Positions 59,501 through 64,000 of a stretch of 64,000 nt of DNA are shown here, in pieces (the stretch's first letter is position 1; each line of letters begins with the position of its first letter). The DNA lies in assembly GCA_001599595.1 (NCBI GenBank), contig BCHH01000009.1:983561-1047560 (forward strand), written 5' to 3'. Both the position numbers and the translations under genes were made by a program. The notes beneath the pieces are model-generated. The model was not told the origin of the DNA. It ran no database searches and was given only the letters and a program-made list of their open reading frames with translations. Source of the stretch: Beverwykella pulmonaria (taxonomy: Eukaryota > Ascomycota > Dothideomycetes > Pleosporales > Melanommataceae).

Positions 59501-59574
59501 TTTATAGAATTATTGATCCTACTTCACCAACGTTGATTCACATTAACTCCTGCGTTGGCGTTTTCTTCCAAAAT

Positions 59575-61028
59575 TTACTCGTAGATATAGCAGAACGGTC
59601 CGTCGATAGTACTGACCAAGTCCCTGATCGCAAATGTTCCCCCGTTCTCATACTTTACCCCATTATACCCCAAGTCCATGGTTGTATTTAGTGTTCCATT
59701 TGCACTTGGCGGGCCTGTTCATTCCCCGTCAGCTTTCTCGAATTCTCAATAGCAAATGCGGACATACTGTTCGAGATCGTTAAAGTTCCCGTGACCTGAT
59801 TCAACCTCTTCTCCAAGTCTTGTGCCTGCCAAAGAGTCCAGATGTGATCGACCTGCGCATGGTGAAAGTAGAAAGCTGGATCTCCATTCCCAGCATAAAG
59901 GTCATCATTCATGCCACCAATTCCTGCATGTCCGGCGGAGTGATGGATATCCAGGCGTGCTGAGAAGCTGAAAAGGTCGGGTTGGCTAAGCGTGAATGTG
60001 ACGTTTTCGTAGTTCAGAGAGCTCCGCGTTGTGCTTGGGCGAAAGTCTCGGCGGACGCAGCGGGGATTGTACTCAAATGCATTGGAGACTGTTGGCCTAG
60101 ATTTTGTTATCATTTGACGAAGAGCTAATTTAGTACAGTGATTTTACTTACGGGCCTTGGGGGCCCAAGTTGTTGGTTATATTTGCGAAAGGGCCATCGA
60201 GAATGCATCCTCCGCCTGTACCGGGAGGGATCTGTCCAGCTCTTTGCGGGACAGTAGGGATGTAGATTGTAGATGCGTTATGCGTGATTGCCTCTCCGTT
60301 GCTGCCAATGCCTCCTGGCTCGGTGAAAAGAGCATTTGTTGCTGGTGTTGCATCGCCAGCTGACCACTCCCACTAGCTTGTAGTCAATATTTTCGTTATT
60401 TTCTTTTTGAGACGGTGAAATTATTATAGAATCGGACTGGAAGAATTTTGACTTACGTATGGCTGTGCGCCCGTATACCCACATTCATCTCTGAGTGACT
60501 TTTCCCAGGCATGTACGAAGAGGCGATGCCACGGTAAGAAGTAAGCCTAAAATTTGACCTCAGCTGCCTTCCGCTTCATATGATAGCTGAAGTTGCGATG
60601 TTACCGATAAATGCACCCAAAGTGTTTGATTGATATGTGCGGCATGTATATCATCAAACCGACTCCTCGCTCCGGGCACAGCCTCTGGAGGCGAGATTGG
60701 AGGTAGGGTTCTTAAACAATTTACAGCGTCGGCCCACTCTTTGCGGGCCTCCAGAGTGAGGGTGCTCCTGCGATGGCCATCAGATTGGAGTGCGTAGTGG
60801 AATAGAATATTTGCGTCGTAGAGAAACCTACCATTCTTTACGAACAATAACGTTGTTCAACGTACAACCACTTTCACGCTTTTCCAAAACAGCCTTTTGG
60901 GCTGTAGTGGCTTGTGAGCGATAAAGGTCATATTTTGCTTGTGCTTCTGGGAAGGGCGATGGGGCAGCTTTGATGAGCTGAGCTGAAGCAAAGACGGCCA
61001 GCACAGCAATTCTTATCATAGAAGTCAT
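59575..61028 (-). CDS. Secreted tyrosinase (type-3 copper oxidase)
   Basis: Six exons (61028-60832, 60767-60605, 60546-60457, 60372-60152, 60096-59768, 59714-59575) close in frame to 379 residues. A signal peptide (MIRIAVLAVFASAQLIKAAP) is present; ATGs at 61028 and 61019 are both possible. The CuA site has HAAHINQTLWVH and PWHRLFVH; the CuB site has DIHHSAGHAG and GDPAFYFHHAQVDHIW. The last exon restores the family end (SPPSANGTLNTTMDLG, DGPFCYIYE). Such enzymes oxidise phenols to quinones outside the cell, for example in melanin formation or phenolic detoxification. All copper ligands look intact. Confidence 0.88.
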
Positions 61029-62152
61029 ACTTGAGTATGCAAGGCCTTGTAAAAATATCGCCCTTTAGGTTTGCAACTTGGTCCACAAGTCCATATATAC
61101 AAACTCTTTGAAGAAGTATTTGGCATTCTTTTGACTGCCTTACGATATTCGTCGAGGTTTAGCAACTTATCGCTATCCAATTTCACATATCTGGTCATAG
61201 CGCTTTGTATTTGTCAATGATCTTCTAATGTTTAAGCTCGTATTTGCATGGGGTGGGGATAAAGAGGTAGAACTCAAATACGCCGCGTCTCAACGAGAAC
61301 AACCTTCCCCTTTGGATACTTGGTTACATATCAGCACATATCTACCAGGATAGGTCATACCTTGAATGGATTATTTTACATGAGAATCGGTAGGTGGCAG
61401 TATCAGCGGGTTAGAAATTTCCAAGACCCTGTACACATTCAAAGTTCGGTCAGATAATACACCAAAAATGCCAATAGAATTAGGAAAAGAACCGAGGAGG
61501 CGTGAGTATGTTGCTGCCACGCCATTTAAACCGATCTGAAATAGAACCCCGAATTACGCTCGTATACATCGTGAAATTCTCTCGCATACCCGGGGAATTT
61601 GAAATCATAGATGAGGGTTACACCAAGAAGGATGACAGCCAGCAACTCGGGTCTTGCATGCTAACCCAAATAGGAAGCATTCTAGAATATTACAACTTCA
61701 GGCTGCCCACGCGAACACCATAGGATTATATGCTAGGTAAACTCAAATTGTCATTGGCGTTCTTAAGAGTGCTAATTTCAATTGCAAGGGCAGCTTTTTT
61801 AAACCCGTTTAGTCCGTGCTGCTCATATAATTCAAATCATCTTTTCACTATGAGTCCGTTTTGGATGTCGTTCCAGTTGAAATTTTACATAAATACTTCT
61901 CGTACATCGTAGAAAGAATCCAATGAACGAAGTGAGATCCTGAATTCAACACGATTCCGGACCCGCTCGAGTAGCAAGAAAATGAGCAGCACCACAAAAC
62001 CCGAACAATTAAAACGAAGGTTGAATAGGGACCTTAAATCAAAAATATTCCAAACGTCTATCTACAGAATCGAAAATATATATATATACAAACTCACGCA
62101 CGCATATTCAAACAACATTTTCCCTTGTATCCTCCATTCCCCAATTCTAATC
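61029..62152. other. Intergenic, no gene seen
   Basis: This AT-rich stretch contains only short ORFs and an (AT)n run near 62080. Confidence 0.5.
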
Positions 62153-63350
62153 TCACAAGCCCGGAACATACTGCCTCGCAGCCCTCCTTACACTCTGTGC
62201 GCCAACGCACTGGTAGTAATAGTCGTTCTGCTTCTGGCACGTAGCGCCTGCAGCACATGTCGTCGCCCCCTTGTGATTTATTCCACCGCATTGCCCGTAC
62301 AGAGCAACTATACCAACACTCGTGCTGGTAGGTGCTGGCACAGTCATAGAAATACTTGGGAGGAGGGTCGGCGCTGCGGTGTCCTTTCTCGAAGATGCTG
62401 CGACCAGAGTTGCAAGTGTAGTGGGCACGACCAACGTTGAGAGAGCTGCAGTGGGCACCGTAGTATTTGCAGATTGCATCAAGCTCATGGTTGAGATTGC
62501 GAGAACGACAGAGCTAGATGTGTCTGCAACTACAGCGCTGCTTGTCGTAACAGCTACAGTGGTTGAAGATGCGACAACGAGAGCACTCGAAGCGACAGGG
62601 ACAGTTCCAGCGCCTCCACACGAAGCCACGGCGCCGCCTGGTGCGGTATAGTTCGTAGGATTAAAGCCGTTATACACGTTGGGAATGTAGATATTTGCAT
62701 CTTCGGCGTTGTACGCGCCCGGGATGGCAATGGTAGGGGTACAGGAGCCGGAGCCAGTCCCACTGATTTTTAGCTGCGCACAACCGATGTAGAATTGGGC
62801 TCCGCCTATCGTTTGTGCGCCGTGAAGGGCGAGCATTTCGGAGCGAAGCTAGTGATATGTGAATGAGATTCTTGCATGAAGAATGGGGCATGAGGCTTAC
62901 GAGGTACTCGCCAGTGGCGAGGCCGGTTGGAAGAGAAAAAGTGTAGTTTCCACCCGCAGCCATCAGCACTTCGTTTGCCCACTTTCCGTCAACGTAGTCC
63001 AATTCATCGATCTTGAACCATCCCGCGCCGATACCCGATTCCTGTGCGGCATCGCCGACAGGACCAAACAGAAAATGTGTGATTGGGCCAGGATGTCCAG
63101 ACGTATCCCAGCCAACGGTAATCTTATCACCTTCAGCAGCAGCAATCGTCTCAACGCCTGACGGAACAGTGCTACCATCGACGTTGCACGCCATGTCGTT
63201 GCTAGTGACATCTGTCACGGGGCTGTTGCTGGGAGGCATTCGAAGTCCGATTTGGTAGCCAGGCGATACATCGTTGATCCATATTTGGTGGAGGTTTTGG
63301 TGAGCGGATGCTACAGCGAGGAGAGAGAGAACTGTGAGTGAATGAAACAT
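62153..63350 (-). CDS. AA9 lytic polysaccharide monooxygenase with CBM1
   Basis: Exons 63350-62901 and 62848-62153 close in frame to 381 residues. The signal peptide ([16 protein letters not shown]) is followed directly by His17, the copper-brace histidine expected at the mature N-terminus. The second copper histidine (ALHGA) and axial tyrosine (QFYIGCAQL) are present. A long Ser/Thr/Val-rich linker leads to a C-terminal cellulose-binding CBM1 ([20 protein letters not shown]). It should cleave cellulose oxidatively outside the cell with H2O2 or O2. The upstream ATG at 63431 would block secretion and was not chosen. Confidence 0.93.
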
Positions 63351-64000
63351 AGTGTTTCTGGTTGAAGAGAGTTGATGCAGTTGAATTCGAGATATATAGA
63401 CAATGAATGTAGTGAGGAACACCAGGTTCAAGATTGGATGAATGAAAATTTATAAAAGAAGGTAGAGTCAGCTAAGGACTGTAACAAACATAAACGGCAG
63501 TACGGGAGAGAGAGGATGAGGCGATATCGACTCTATTTGAAGGTGTCGCAACCATCTCCTTCGCTCCCTGCATTTCCCGGCTATCCACTTGTTTGCACTC
63601 AAACGAGGCTAGCGGACGATCATGTCTTTGACTTCAAACTAAATCTCTTCCTTCCACAATATTCCAACACCTACAAGCCGGAAAAAAATTCTGGGTCCAT
63701 CAACTCCTAGAGTTAAAAGCGTTCTGTATCTTTTCTATACAAACCATCTCTTCATCTTCGATGGGGAAGAAATTACTGTACCAAATGCCGTGCCTGGCAG
63801 TCTTGAGCTTCCGCTTCGTTTAAATCCGAGCCTAGGCGCTGAGTTAAGGACAGAAAACGTGGTCAGGGGCACTTAGACTGAATCGGGCAAGATGGCGTGT
63901 ATCTATTGGATATTCGTGAGGTTCATGTTTCGCTGAAACAATGACGGTGGTCAAAGCTCACGGAATAATATACTTCAGGAGTCTTGGCTATGACCACCCC
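63351..64000. other. Flank of the LPMO gene, no gene seen
   Basis: This contains the LPMO promoter and right-edge DNA with only one short unsupported ORF (63516-63710). Confidence 0.45.

Larger units (their letters stand above)
57527..59574. other. Intergenic, with two LTR-like segments
   Basis: No gene is trusted. The stretch 58560-59500 holds two segments with the same layout: repeated upstream elements, a TATA box, then TCTCAATCTT. Confidence 0.5.

Overview
The window is nuclear DNA of a filamentous ascomycete. Genes carry short introns (about 45-90 bp, GT..AG), there is a Zn(II)2Cys6 regulator, both PKSs have fungal domain orders, and there are secreted fungal enzymes (AA9 LPMO with CBM1, tyrosinase, GH78, M28 peptidase). 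The style suggests a plant-associated Dothideomycete, probably Pleosporales; that placement is inference.

Left arm (1-13842). A NACHT/WD40 NOD-like receptor (minus strand, running off the left edge) lies head-to-head with a 302-residue protein (plus strand) that has a HeLo-like N-terminus. That protein ends in two copies of a HET-s-like amyloid motif, and a single matching motif sits at the receptor N-terminus, so the two look like a receptor/cell-death-effector pair. Then come a secreted M28 aminopeptidase, a secreted GH78 alpha-L-rhamnosidase and a membrane-anchored protein with two HKD (phospholipase D) motifs.

Core (15235-47367): a two-PKS gene cluster of azaphilone type. A non-reducing PKS (SAT-KS-AT-PT-ACP-CMeT-R, 2604 aa) and a highly reducing PKS (KS-AT-DH-MT-ER-KR-ACP, 2489 aa) diverge from one 843-bp promoter region. 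Around them are a Zn(II)2Cys6 regulator, an NAD(P)H ketoreductase, a stand-alone MDR oxidoreductase, a 226-aa protein of unknown function, a BAHD/trichothecene-type acyltransferase, and one gene in which a complete FAD monooxygenase is fused in frame to a complete MFS transporter. The inferred route is: NR-PKS makes and reductively releases an aromatic aldehyde, the ketoreductase reduces its side chain, the FAD monooxygenase dearomatises it to the pyrano-quinone core, the acyltransferase attaches the HR-PKS chain, and the transporter exports the product. The 8-mer TCGGAGTA was found five times in the whole window by eye, always in cluster intergenic DNA; three copies extend to CGGAGTAA-N5-CGG, a good candidate operator for the cluster regulator. 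A TRI14-like secreted protein (48145-49273) lies at or just beyond the right border.

Right arm (49274-64000) is gene-poor: a CHRD-domain secreted protein, a small eight-cysteine secreted protein, a secreted tyrosinase and an AA9 LPMO with CBM1, separated by long non-coding stretches with degraded ORFs and two LTR-like segments. Exon boundaries were worked out by hand from splice consensus and reading-frame closure; every multi-exon model closes in frame except the receptor cut by the left edge.
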